This document shows positions 1-10,799 of a stretch of DNA of 64,000 bases, one piece after another. The position numbers and the translations under genes are program-made. This stretch comes from Hexactinellida sp. DTS-2022. Lineage: Eukaryota; Porifera; Hexactinellida. The notes beneath the pieces were generated by a model. That model saw only the letters and a list, made by a program, of their open reading frames with translations. It made no database searches and had not been told where the DNA came from. Position 1 is the first letter of the stretch. The number at the start of each line of letters is the position of its first letter. Where the stretch lies: assembly GCA_028753945.1 (NCBI GenBank), contig JAPNXP010000006.1, positions 3,534,001-3,598,000 of the forward strand, read 5' to 3'.

Positions 1-870
1 TGGTGGCACTATATTTTGTTGGTTGTTTATTGATAGTGCCTCCAAAGGAACATGCTGTCGGCGCAGGCTGCAATTTTGGATTTTTTTTCGCCAAGTCATC
101 AACGCCCAAGGTGTGAAGAAGCATTTGTTAATTGGTCCGAGACTCCGAGTCACAAGGAACGGTAGATAAATTTGAAGTTTGTTTCTATCTTAAACCATCT
201 TGAGTTTGATGCCATTCATTCATTATGTATTGATAATAAATTATATTATTAGTTATTTATCTTAGCATTGTTATCCACGGTTGAGTTGAATTAAGTCAAC
301 AAATTCCTTATATTATATTATTTTATTTAATCCATTGTATGGTAAATTAAATAGAAGCCAGCTGCAATTTATAAGTTAAATCAATTTAATTATCGCAAGT
401 TGAATCAATAGAGTAAGATTTAACAAGTTAAATCAATATAATTATTACAAGTTGAAACAATGGAATTAGATTTAACAGTTATACTGAAACTGAAGTGTGA
501 GTAAACAAAGAAATTTCAACCCCCATTTATGGCAGAAATAAAACTCTTTATTGAAAGTTTTCTTCTCCCATCAGACGCGGAATTTTATGGTGAATCCAAA
601 TGTGAAATAAAATTTGGGGGTTTAGTAAAACATATTTTGTGTTATGGACCAGACAAATTTTGAAAGGTGTTAAAGATGTGTCAAAAATTTCTTAATCAAA
701 AATCGTTACCCCAGGTGCAAATTATACGGTCCCATCGCACCTACATGCAAAGTTTAAGCCCATCAACTATAAAGCTCTGGCCAGGGCACCGTCTACGGAG
801 AAAAAATAATAAAAATAAAGGCAGTGATTCCAATACTGGGCCACTATACTATAGTATAGTCGGCACAGTA
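1..870. repeat. Variant unit of the 1.2-kb hairpin repeat
   Basis: The window opens inside the right arm of the hairpin described for the next entry (about 1-95) and continues into an AT-rich body. The body differs from the three units that follow. It has its own recognisable block at about 700-800 that includes ccagggcaccgtctacgg, and ends with the 18-bp palindrome actatactatagtatagt at about 843-860. The same body occurs inverted at 54228-55027 and, strongly diverged, at 7955-8245, so it is a mobile or dispersed repeat. Short frames inside show no protein family and I do not call a gene. Confidence 0.75.
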
Positions 871-872
871 AT

Positions 873-3800
873 AAAAATCCAAAATTGCAGCCTGTGCCGA
901 CGCATGTTCCTTTGGTGGCACTATATTTTGGTGGTGGTTTATTGATAGTGCCTCCAAAGGAACATGCTGACGGCACAGGCTGCAATTTTGGATTTTTTTT
1001 TCGCCATGTCATCATCACTATGAAGGTTTTTAAATTATTTGAAAAAGGTGTTACAGAAGGCATCGACCCTTAGAGTGGCAGAAGTTTCAAATTAGTTCAC
1101 TTCATCTCAAAGATATTCAAGTTTGAGTAGAATATAATAGCTGGTGACTCAGCATTTTTTATATGAGTGTTGGGTCATCACCCAACTTCAACTAACCCAT
1201 TTTAAATATCGAATTAACAAAATTGTAAAAACACATTTTTTTACGATGTCATCATCACCTCAAGGTGTCAATACCCATTTGTAGAGGTGACACGTGGCAT
1301 AAGGATCAATTGATAAATTGGAAGTTTGTTTCTATCTTATTTGAATTCTGAGATTTATGATATTTAATTAATTAGTATAAATAATTATTAATATTATTTA
1401 TAATATAACACCAATTTCAATGTCAACTTACAGTTATTAAGTTAAATTATTTTATCATAAATAATTAATTAATTAATTTGGTAATCAAATTTCAATTACG
1501 CACACTCGATAACCCCTAATACACAAATTGGAAGCATCTATATAAGTCATATACTGACTGAATTAATTATAATTAATTACGTCAGTCTATTAACAGTGCA
1601 AGAATATTCTCGCAGAAATAAATATAATCACTTAATCTGTCGTTGTTGTGGAATGTAAAATCTTAGGTTTCAATTAGAAAATAGAAGCCTACTCGATCTC
1701 ACAAGTTGAATCAATATAATTATTACAAGTTGAAACAATAGAATTCGATTTAACACTTCAATTGAACTGAAGTGTTAGTAAACAAAGGGAATTTGCAACT
1801 CAATTGTGGCACAAACGAACCCCAATTTGAGAATTCGTGCACTGTGAAAGGGTGTAGAATTAAATTCTCTATCGAATGCATATAAATTGAATATTATCGC
1901 ACTATTTATTGTGCTTTTTCTAACATTAAACAGGTGTAAAAATGTGTCCAAAATATGGTGATAAAATATCGTGACCCCAGGTGCACATCTGTAACCCATG
2001 AGACACCTATGCTGAAAATTTGGGTTCTTAGTTAATAAAACTCTATTCTGTGGATGAGCTACGGATAAATAATAAAAATCCAAAATTGCAGCCTGTGCCG
2101 ACGCATGTTCCTTATGTTGCACTATATTTTGGTGGTGGTTTATTGATAGTGCCTCCAAAGGAACATGCTGTCGGCACAAGCTGCAATTTTGGATTTTTTT
2201 TCGCCTAGTCATCATCACTATGAAGGTGTTAAACTATTACAGAAAGGTGTTTCAGTAGGCAACGACCCTTCGAGTGGTGGAAGTTTCCATTTAGCTCACT
2301 TAATTTTAGAGATATTCAAGTTTCAGTAGAATATAATAGCTGATGACTCAGCATTTTTTATGTGAGTGTTGGGTCATCATCCAATATCAACTAACCCATT
2401 TTAAATATCGAATTAACAAAATTGTAAAAACACATTTTTTTGACGATGTCATCATCACCTCAAGGTGTCAAGACCCATTTGTAGAGGTGTTACGTGGCAT
2501 AAGGATCAATTGATAAATTGGAAGTTTGTTTCTATCTTATTTGAATTCTGAGATTTATGATATTTAATTAATTAGTATAAATAATTATTAATATTATTTA
2601 TAATATAACACCAATTTCAATGTCAACTTACAGTTATTAAGTTAAATTATTTTATCATAAATAATTAATTAATTAATTTGGTAATCAAATTTCAATTACG
2701 CACACTCGATAACCCCTAATACACAAATTGGAAGCATCTATATAAGTCATATACTGACTGAATTAATTATAATTAATTACGTCAGTCTATTAACAGTGCA
2801 AGAATATTCTCGCAGAAATAAATATAATCACTTAATCTGTCGTTGTTGTGGAATGTAAAATCTTAGGTTTCAATTAGAAAATAGAAGCCTACTCGATCTC
2901 ACAAGTTGAATCAATATAATTATTACAAGTTGAAACAATAGAATTCGATTTAACACTTCAATTGAACTGAAGTGTTAGTAAACAAAGGAAACTTGCAACT
3001 CGATTGTGGCACAAACGAAACTCAATTTAAAAATTCGTGCACTGTGAAAAGGTGTAGAATTTAATTCTCCATTGAATGCATATAATTTAAATACTTGTGC
3101 ACTATTTATTGTTCTTTTTCTAATATTAAACAGGTGCAAAAATGTGTCCAAAAAAATGTAGTAAAAAATCGTGACCCCAGGTGCACATCTGTAACCCATG
3201 AGACACCTGTCCTGAAATTTTGGGTTCTTAGTTAATAAAACTCTATTCTGTGGATGAGCTACGGATAAATAATAAAAAATCCTAAATTGCAGCCTGTGCC
3301 GACGCATGTTCCTTTGGTGTCACTATATTTTGGTGGTGGCTTATTGATAGTGCCTCCAATGGAACATGCTGTCGGCACAGCTGCAATTTAGGATTTTTTT
3401 TTTCACCATGTCATCATCACTATGAAGGTGTAAAATTATTTCAAAAAGGTGTTACAGAAGGCATCGACCCTTAGAGTGGTGGAAGTTTCCATTTAGTTCA
3501 CTAAATTTTAGAGATATTCCAAGTTTGAGTAGAATATAATAGCTGATGACTCAGCATTATTTATGTGAGTGTTGGGTCATCACCCAACATCAACTAACCC
3601 ATTTTAAATATTGAATTAACAAAATTGTAAAAACAATTTTTTTTTACGATATCATCATCACCTCAAGGTGTCAAGACCCACTTGTATAGGTGGCACGTGC
3701 CATAAGGACCAATTGATAAATTGAAAGTTTGTTTCTATCTTCTATGATCTCTGAGATTTATGATATTTACTTAATTAGTATAAATAATTATTAATATTAT

Positions 3801-4460
3801 TTATCATTTAACACCAATTTCAATGTCAACTTATGTTTATTAAGTTAAATTATTTTGTCATAAATAATTAATTAATTAATTTGGTTATCAAATTTCAATT
3901 CCGCACTCTCGATAACCCCTAATAAACAAATTGGAAGCATCTATATAAGTAATATACTGACTGAATTAATTATAATTAATTACGTCAGTCTATTAATAGT
4001 GCAATAATATTCTCGCAGAAGTAAATATAATCACATAATCTGTCGTTGTTGTGAAACATATTATCTTTTTTTTCAATTGGAAAATAGAAGCCTACTCGAT
4101 CTCACAAGTTGAATCAATATAATAATAACGAGTTGAAACAATAGAATTAGATTTAACACTTTCAATTGAACTGAAGTGTTAGTAAACAAAGGAAACTTGC
4201 AACTCAATTGTGGCACAAACTAAGTACAATTTTAAAATTCGTGCACTGTTAAAAGGTGTAGAATTTAATTTTCTATCGAATGCATATAAATTTAATTTTC
4301 GGGTACTATTTATTGTTCCAGTTTCAATATTAAACAGGTGCAAAAATGTGTCCAAAAAAATGTAATAAAAAATCGTGACCCCAGGTGCACATCTGTAACC
4401 CATGAGACACCTGTCCTGAAAATTTGGGCTCTTAGTTAATTAAACTCTGTTCTGTGTAGA
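873..4460. repeat. Tandem array of three ~1.2-kb hairpin repeats
   Basis: Three head-to-tail units begin at 873, 2074 and 3274. Each starts with a ~125-bp foldback (873-997, 2074-2198, 3274-3397): a left arm running from aaaaatccaaaattgcagcc to the block ggcactat, a ~20-bp loop, and a right arm ending in ttgcaattttggattttt. Each foldback is followed by ~1.07 kb of AT-rich body. Units 1 and 2 are exactly 1200 bp apart and identical from 1292-1788 to 2492-2988, but diverge on both sides of that block. An inverted copy lies at 9420-10500. I see no transposase. The layout suits a non-autonomous DNA element that inserts next to itself; the class is not decided. Confidence 0.85.
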
Positions 4461-4496
4461 GGATACGGAAGGATAATAATAATAATATCTAACCAA

Positions 4497-4764
4497 GGCA
4501 GTAAGATTAGAACTGGCCCACTATACTATAGTATAGTCGGCACAGTAATAATAATAACAACAAACCAAAGCACTAAGATTAGAACTGGGCCACTATACTA
4601 TAGTATAGTCGGCACAGTAATAATAATAACAACAAACCAAAGCACTAAGATTAGAACTGGGCCACTATACTATAGTATAGTCGGCACAGTAATAATAATA
4701 TACCAAAGCACTAAGATTAGAACTGGGCCACTATACTATAGTATAGTCGGCACAGTAATAATGA
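4497..4764. repeat. 72-bp minisatellite with palindromic core, four copies
   Basis: Four units start near 4501, 4573, 4645 and 4711 (periods 72, 72 and 66). Each contains ctaagattagaactgggcc, then the perfect 18-bp palindrome actatactatagtatagt, then tcggcacag and a run of taa. A fifth, isolated unit lies at about 822-873, directly before the hairpin of the 1.2-kb repeat. The minisatellite therefore seems to be an amplified end module of that repeat. Confidence 0.85.
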
Positions 4765-4971
4765 GATAATTATAATACACTTTCTAATCAGACATGTGTG
4801 CTGACTTAATATGAATTAGTTCCATATTACATAACTAGCAGACTCTTTGGTTACCATGATGTTATGTTAGAGCTAGCACCTGGTGAATCTATGAATAATT
4901 ATTCCAGGAATTATATGCTTGCTTGAGTGTAATTGCATCAATATAATGAACTATTGAACTAACAAGCAAAG

Positions 4972-4979
4972 TATAAATA
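4972..4979 (+). promoter_or_regulatory. TATA box of NHL gene 1
   Basis: TATAAATA lies 67 bp before the ATG at 5046. It is conserved at the same relative place in the duplicate at 10731-10738. No other promoter element is claimed. Confidence 0.55.
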
Positions 4980-5045
4980 TATAATAAATTGTGAAATAAT
5001 AAATACGGTATACTGAAACAAACAAGTAAAGATTCAAATACACAA

Positions 5046-6308
5046 ATGGCGACTCAAATTCCGGAATTAATCCCAGTGCCAATCGTAGACCTTGTGACGA
5101 TACAAATCAACCAATCGATAGACAGGTTGATACTCTCTCTCGAGCAGAGAAGGCACCAGCTGTTGACCAACTTAAGCGACAGACGGGAGAAATTGAGAGC
5201 CAATCGGGTGGCGGGTCAACAAATGCAACAACAAATAACCGAAACCCGCGCATTTTTGGAAGGTCAAATGACGCACAATTTGCTACATTCCTTTCAGGAG
5301 AAAATTGTCACAGATTTGGAAGCGAAAATGGCTGAAATGCAAGTGGCAGCACCACCTCGAGAAGTGAGCTACCTCTGCGACACACGGGACCTAGAGGAAC
5401 GTATCTCCCGTCTGGGAGAGATTGTACAACTCGAGACTCCTCCCGTCCCTCCTGTGCCAGCGATACCAAACTATGCCACATTCCAACAGCCCATTGTTGC
5501 TGTTGGGAAACAAGGATCAGCTCCTGGAGAGTTTGACAGCCCAAGAGGTGTCTCAATCGACACGGAATCTGGACACATTTATGTGGCGGATATGCGCAAC
5601 CGAAGAATCCAAATATTCTCAGAGACAGGAGTCTATATCAACGAATTCGGACAACAATACCTGAAATGGCCATGGGGCATATTAATCCATCAGGATAGCA
5701 TTTATGTCACGGACGCAGGCCAACAAGCTATCTTCCTATTTAAGCTTCCAGATCTCACTATGGTAAAGCGAGTAGGGAAGGGAGGATCTGGAAATGAAGA
5801 ATTCGATTATCCGAGACAACTCGCCATCTCTCCCAATCAACGCCTCTACGTGCCAGATCAAGACAACAACAGAATACAAATCCTGTCTACAGATCTAGCT
5901 TTCCAAGACTCGCTACGACATCAAACAATAACAAAACCTTTTGATGTTAAATTCACAAACAATGAAATGTTTGTGTTAAGCCATGAAAATAATCCCTGTA
6001 TCCACGTGTTTACACTATCAGGAGAGAAGTCCCGCTCCCTAGTTACCAATGGTAATGGAATGCAAGTGGACCACCCATTATTCTTCTGTTTTGACAAACT
6101 CAATAACATCGTCATTAGCGACTATAACGGACATAGACACAATATCAAGGTATTCTCTCCAGAAGGAGACCTACTACACACCATAGGGAGACACGGACAT
6201 GAAGCTGGATTGTTTCACTACCCTACTGGCATAGCAATCAACAACAACAACAAACTCGTATGTGTATCCCAAAACAACAAATTTGGACTCCAAATATTTT
6301 CTGCATAA
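5046..6308 (+). CDS. NHL-repeat protein with N-terminal coiled coil (copy 1)
   Basis: An uninterrupted 420-residue frame. Residues ~22-105 are charged and helical, rich in E, R, Q and K (EQRRHQLL, RREKLRANR, FLEGQM), as expected for a coiled coil. From residue ~150 there are about five NHL-type beta-propeller blades with the usual pattern of GxxxGEFDSPRGVSID, GHIYVAD and NRRIQIF. The last blade ends at the C terminus (HYPTGIAI, LVCVSQNN). This matches the coiled-coil plus NHL half of TRIM2/3/71-like proteins. There is no RING or B-box, so ubiquitin-ligase activity is not implied; the propeller may bind RNA or protein. The ATG is the first in frame, 67 bp after a TATA box. A close paralogue starts at 10800. 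Confidence 0.9.
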   Translation: MATQIPELIPVPIVDLVTIQINQSIDRLILSLEQRRHQLLTNLSDRREKLRANRVAGQQMQQQITETRAFLEGQMTHNLLHSFQEKIVTDLEAKMAEMQVAAPPREVSYLCDTRDLEERISRLGEIVQLETPPVPPVPAIPNYATFQQPIVAVGKQGSAPGEFDSPRGVSIDTESGHIYVADMRNRRIQIFSETGVYINEFGQQYLKWPWGILIHQDSIYVTDAGQQAIFLFKLPDLTMVKRVGKGGSGNEEFDYPRQLAISPNQRLYVPDQDNNRIQILSTDLAFQDSLRHQTITKPFDVKFTNNEMFVLSHENNPCIHVFTLSGEKSRSLVTNGNGMQVDHPLFFCFDKLNNIVISDYNGHRHNIKVFSPEGDLLHTIGRHGHEAGLFHYPTGIAINNNNKLVCVSQNNKFGLQIFSA

Positions 6309-6340
6309 TTGCTGACATTTTGCTCAATTAATTAATGCTT

Positions 6341-6346
6341 AATAAA
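6341..6346 (+). terminator. Polyadenylation signal of NHL gene 1
   Basis: AATAAA lies 33 bp after the stop codon. It is conserved in the duplicate at 12089-12094. Confidence 0.6.
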
Positions 6347-6426
6347 ATGCAATAATACAATCGAATGTTACCAGTTAGGTTGAATACTACTACAAACATA
6401 AATTATAATTTCACTGACTTTACCGA

Positions 6427-6475
6427 CAACCAACCAACCAAACAAACAAACAAACAAACAAATAAATAAATAAAC
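6427..6475 (+). repeat. (caaa)n/(taaa)n microsatellite
   Basis: A caac/caaa/taaa tract in the 3' flank of NHL gene 1. The matching tract in copy 2 (about 12176-12223) is shorter, as expected from slippage after duplication. Confidence 0.9.
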
Positions 6476-6949
6476 AGGATATTCTATATATACCCAAACA
6501 TTGTCTAAAATAGGACAATAATGTAAAAATAAAATAATGAAATGATAAATGTTGCAACAAACACAAAAAAGTCAAGCAATAACAGAGGGCGGTCTTGACA
6601 ACGGAATGTTGATAAAATGCATTTCCTTTCAGGATAGTGTCTCTGTTCGTGTGCCATCCAATTGTTTCGAAATTTAGCACATAATTGGGCCTAACTGAGT
6701 TGCTTAGCCCAAATCTGCGAATGCCAGTTTTACCAATAAAACTCTTGCGTTTTGTGTCACTTGGTGGTCGAGTTGGTAATGGGATTATTATTCTGAATTG
6801 TTTGAGGGAATCGGGTTTATTTTTGGAATCATGTTCTACTTTAGATCAACTCTAGTCATGTCGATACTCTGTAAAGTCTCACTTCTTGACATTTTTTACA
6901 TTTTTTCTAAACAGAGCAGATTGTGGGCTCTCTTATGGGTTGCTAATGG

Positions 6950-7950
6950 TAACGATATTGGTGGCCAGGAATGTGACATATCTAGATGAGATGGATTATG
7001 GAGGGGATATGGATACGGGTTCCGATCCATTCGGACCCTATGGCTATGGCAAATATTCTTTGGCTCGGATGCCCACTGTTCGTGACCTTCACATGCAATC
7101 CGAGTGGCCGGAATCCCGAACAAATGGCTGTGATCGTGGCGACATCGTATCCAGGTAGTTCGGACTCAATAAGGCTGCTCTGATGGATGACAATCTTACG
7201 GTGCCTTCGGGCCTCTGGCAGCTCACTGCTGCACAATTGAGTTCAGAGCGAGGCTGCCTCATCTCACAGCTGTTCGTACTGGCTGAGGAAGGAGAGGCTC
7301 GGGTGAGACTACCGACAAGATGATCTCGACAGAGATTCCCGATCCAATACGCAAAGGACTCTACAGCACGGGTACTGCTGCATTATCCACGGTCCATGCA
7401 AGCCGTGTGATACCTACATGCGGGACGGGAGGCACCAAGGGTTCCAAAGAGTTCTGCGTCGAAACAGAGATGGAGAGGATTGTATCCTCATTATCGTCGT
7501 CGTCGACGTAAGCAGGCATCGACTGGGCCGCATCACTACTCTTCCGACCGATCATATGGTGCTCAGTTGGGTGCCACGGGGGAATTGAGTATCCGATGGG
7601 TGGTCCCGTATAACCTTACCTGTGTTCACGGTATGACGCCACATTAACGCATAGTACTGCAGTAGTATCAAGGCTGTGAAATACCTCTACAATACGTATT
7701 CAAAGGGCACGACATTGCACTGTTACGTTGGGGCACGACCGACAAGTGAAGTACAGCTCGACAGCAACGGGGCTATTCAAGGAAGGCGATCGCCTAACTG
7801 CGATAAATGAGCCTAACGAGTATCTTAACTCTCTGTACATTGGATTGATTGAGGCAGCCTGCTACTACTAGGCCTGAAATGCACACTCTAATCACGTCAT
7901 TGCCAGAGCTACGTTCTACAGGATTCCAGAGATTTCCACTTGGGATACTA
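6950..7950 (+). pseudogene. Decayed Helitron Rep-region remnant
   Basis: This stretch is more GC-rich than its surroundings and has no long frame. Read across frames it gives, in the right order, pieces of the Helitron N-terminal/Rep region: PLFVTFTCNP near 7070-7110, DRGDIVSR at ~7135-7158, IIHGPCKPC at ~7382-7408, KEFCVETEME near 7455, YPHYRRRRRK near 7485-7515, then LSIRWVVPYN near 7585-7615 and YVFKGHD near 7695-7715. Several frameshifts and stops separate the pieces. Family assignment rests on motif order recognised by eye. A separate helicase end of a Helitron is on the - strand at 55.1-57.1 kb; I cannot show they were one element. Confidence 0.75.
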
Positions 7951-7954
7951 AGAA

Positions 7955-8245
7955 ATAATCGAAAATTACAGCTGTGCCGATAGCATTTTCATGGATAAAA
8001 TAAGTGTTAAAATTAATTGATCATAATTGGCAACCCAAATGCAGATTAGATGGCACTCCGCACCTACAAGCCAATTTCAGCTCTTTATATATTCTTGTGT
8101 ACCAGGGCACCGTGTAAGGAAAATCTAAAATTACAGCTGTGCCGACACCATCCATTGGAGGCACTATATTTAGGTGGTTGGTTGATTAATAATAGTGCAT
8201 CCAAAAGAAAACACTGTCGGCACAGCGGTAATTTTAGATTTTATT
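7955..8245. repeat. Diverged copy of the hairpin repeat
   Basis: A short, mutated relative of the repeat at 1-870. It has a matching block near 8040-8115 (cgcacctacaagcc, accagggcaccgtgtaagg) followed by a foldback at about 8120-8244 with arms around ctgtgccgacaccatcc and ctgtcggcacag. Both arms have drifted, so this copy is older than those at 873-3397. Confidence 0.7.
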
Positions 8246-8380
8246 TTTAATTAGGAATGATACACTAATGTACTATCTAATCCATTATAGCTTATATTTA
8301 CAACCCCCGTCCCTTTCTGCGACTTATTCAAATGCAGTGTTTACATGCGCTTAATTCCTCGCATGGAGACGGGTCACAGG

Positions 8381-9105
8381 TAGGGGTGTTACCCGGTTCT
8401 CAGATACCCGGGTAAATACTCGGTTCCAAAATCGAATGAGATTCGATACCCGGGTAATTTAATAGGAATAACCCGGGTATTGCGCATTATATAAAAGGCT
8501 TCGGAAAATTTGGAGAGTGAATTCGATACACTGAACAAATAATTCAAACTTTGTGAGCTAACCGGAAGAAAATCAAATAATATACTCCTGTAGTCCTGTT
8601 AGAGCAAGCCCTCTATAATATTCCGTGTACCAGTGTAGAAGCTGAAAGAGCTTTTTCTTCTGCTGGGCTCTTCATTACTAAATTAAGGTCAAGTTTGAGT
8701 GACTCATCCTTAGATTCCTTAGTATTTCTAAAAGGATATTTCAAAAGTTTACAGCAAAATAGTAAAATTTCAGATTATTTTAGAATAACATTTAGTTAGA
8801 CAGAGATACATAGAAGTTAGAACATTTTCTTATCAACACATCAATATTTCTTTGTTATTTCTCATATTTAATTTACTATACTGATAGTAAATAAAGAATC
8901 ATTTATGTTAATTTGGTAACGGGTCTTTCTTACATAAATTGGAAAATCCATGATTCGATGTGTATACAATGATCTTACTATTTATTAAAGACATGTTGAA
9001 AAGTATTCTAAAATAATACCCGGGTACCCGAGTATATCCGGGTATTAGCTTGGCAAAGGATTCGAGAACCGGGTATTATAATTTGAGGATTCGTCGACAC
9101 TCCTA
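8381..9105. mobile_element. hAT element, 725 bp, internally deleted
   Basis: Flanked by the perfect 8-bp direct repeat gtcacagg (8373-8380 and 9106-9113). The ends are taggggtgt and its inverted partner acactccta (one mismatch over 9 bp). Subterminal cccgggta motifs occur at both ends (8405-8480 and 9018-9080). An 8-bp target duplication and short TIRs are typical of the hAT superfamily, and the element still carries part of a hAT dimerisation domain (8581-8799). The transposase catalytic core and BED finger are missing, so it is non-autonomous now. Confidence 0.9.
8581..8799 (+). pseudogene. hAT transposase C-terminal dimerisation fragment
   Basis: An in-frame stretch ending at TAG 8797-8799, preceded by an in-frame TAA at 8578-8580. 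It reads IPCTSVEAERAFSSAG, then TKLRSSLSD and SLVFLKGYF. This is the conserved hAT dimerisation motif (S-x-E-R-x-FS-x-A-G followed by LxxxxxxxLVFL). No upstream part of the transposase remains inside the element. Confidence 0.85.
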
Positions 9106-9113
9106 GTCACAGG

Positions 9114-9419
9114 CTAGTTTTCATTATAAACAAGCCTATGGTACTAATGGACTTACATAGGGTTCGTATTATTAAGTATGCATCCCTTAATGGTTAGATG
9201 GTTACTAAGGATGAGCAAACATGAAGACACATTTAGAGATTATATTAGTTAGTAACTGGAAGCAAATAAACAAATTAAATGGCAGCAATTAAGCATAAAA
9301 TATTTGAAGGCGAATTTGTTGTTTTGGGATACATAAACGAGTTTGTTGTTGCTGATTTCTATGCCAGCAGGAGAGGTAAACAGTCCAGCTTCATGTCCTG
9401 GTCCCCCTATGGTGTGTAG
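9114..9419. other. Gene-free stretch
   Basis: About 300 bp of AT-rich sequence between the hAT element and the inverted 1.2-kb repeat. I see no coding frame or clear repeat. Confidence 0.5.
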
Positions 9420-10500
9420 TAGGTCTCGTTAGAAACAAATTTCAAATTTATCAATTGATCCTTATGCCACGTACCACCTATACAAGTGGATTTTAACACC
9501 TTAAGGTGACGATGACATCGTTAAAAAATGTGTTTTTACAATTTTGTGAATTATATAATGCGAATGAGTTGGTTGGTGTTGGGTGATCACCCAACTCGCA
9601 CATAAAAAATGCTGAGTCATCACCTATTATATTCTACTCAAACTTGAATATCTCTCAACTGAAGTGAGCTAAATGGAATTGAAACTTCCACCACTCTAAG
9701 GGTCGTTGCCTTCTGAAACACCTTTCTAAATAATTTAATACCTTCATAGTGATGATGACATGGCTAAAAAAAAATCAAAAATTGCAGCTGTGCCGACAGC
9801 ATGTTCCTTTGGAGGCACTATCAATAAACCACCAACAAAATATAGTGCCACCAAAGGAACATGCGTCGGCACAGCAGCAATTTTGGATTTTATTTTCCTT
9901 CCGTATCTTCTCCAGAGTCTCCACAGAACAGAGTTTTATTAACTAAAAGCCCAAATTTCAGGATATGTGTCTCATGGGTTACAGATGTGCACCTGGGGTC
10001 ACACTTTTTGATTACATTGATTTTGACACATTTTACAAAGGTTTAATGTTTGAAAAAGCACAATAGATGGTGCCCAAATATTCAATTTATATGCAATCCA
10101 TAGAGAATCTAATTCTACACCTTTTCACAGTGCACGAATTTTTAAATTGGGCTTCGATTGTGCCACAATTGACTTGCAAATTCCCTTTGTTTACAAACAC
10201 CTCAGTTCAATTGAAAGTGTTAAATCAAATTCTATTGTTTCAACTCGTTATTATTATATTGATTCAACTTGTGATGTGAGATCGAGTAGGCTTCTATTTT
10301 CTAATTGAAAACTAAGATTTTACAATCCATAACAACGACAGATTATGCGATTATAATTACTTCTGTAGGAATATTCTTGCACAATGGATACACTGACATA
10401 AGTAATCGCTCTATCTTTAACTTATATAGAGGGTTCCAATTAGACTATTGGGGTTATCGGGTTGGCTGAATTCAAATATTATAGTGAAATTCAATTTATA
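9420..10500 (-). repeat. Inverted copy of the 1.2-kb hairpin repeat
   Basis: Reverse-complement relative of the units at 873-4460. It contains the blocks matching ccacctatacaagtgg near 9473, the hairpin at 9769-9892, and the body through 10330. It ends near the start of the duplicated NHL segment. In this copy the hairpin sits inside the unit rather than at its edge, which shows that the unit boundary is a matter of phase in a tandem repeat. Confidence 0.8.
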
Positions 10501-10730
10501 TTAATAATAAGTGCAAATAATTGATAATTATAATACACTTTCTAATCAGACATGTGGGCTGACTTAATATGAATTAGTTCCATATTACATAACTAGCAGA
10601 CTCTTTGGTTACCATGATGTTATGCTAGAGCTAGCACCTGGTAAATCTATGAATAATTATTCCAGGAATTATATGCTTGCGTGAGTGTAATTACATCAAG
10701 TATAATGAACTATTGAACTAACAACCAAAG

Positions 10731-10738
10731 TATAAATA
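10731..10738 (+). promoter_or_regulatory. TATA box of NHL gene 2
   Basis: TATAAATA, 61 bp before the ATG at 10800, in the same context as in copy 1. Confidence 0.55.
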
Positions 10739-10799
10739 TATATTAAATTGTAAAATAATAAATATACTGAAACAAACAAGTAAAGATTCAAATACACAA

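Larger units (their letters stand above)
4765..6880 (+). repeat. Segmental duplication, copy 1 (NHL gene with flanks)
   Basis: Homology to 10523-12630 begins at gataattataatacac and continues through promoter, whole gene, AATAAA signal and ~550 bp of 3' flank, ending after ctgtaaagtctca. Copy 1 keeps a slightly longer (caaa)n tract than copy 2. The upstream edge abuts the 72-bp minisatellite here and an inverted 1.2-kb repeat in the other copy. Repeat-mediated exchange is therefore a plausible cause of the duplication. Confidence 0.85.

Noticed and set aside
2341..2400. ctgatga motif in the 1.2-kb repeats as a second hammerhead
   Set aside because: No GAAA partner with a helix II at the right spacing and no cleavage-site helix. 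It only shares the CUGAUGA word.
1775..4403. Open frames on the - strand in the 1.2-kb repeats (shared ending ELQxxFVY)
   Set aside because: They recur because the repeat recurs. The frames are interrupted in some units, have no recognised domain and the composition of AT-rich non-coding DNA.
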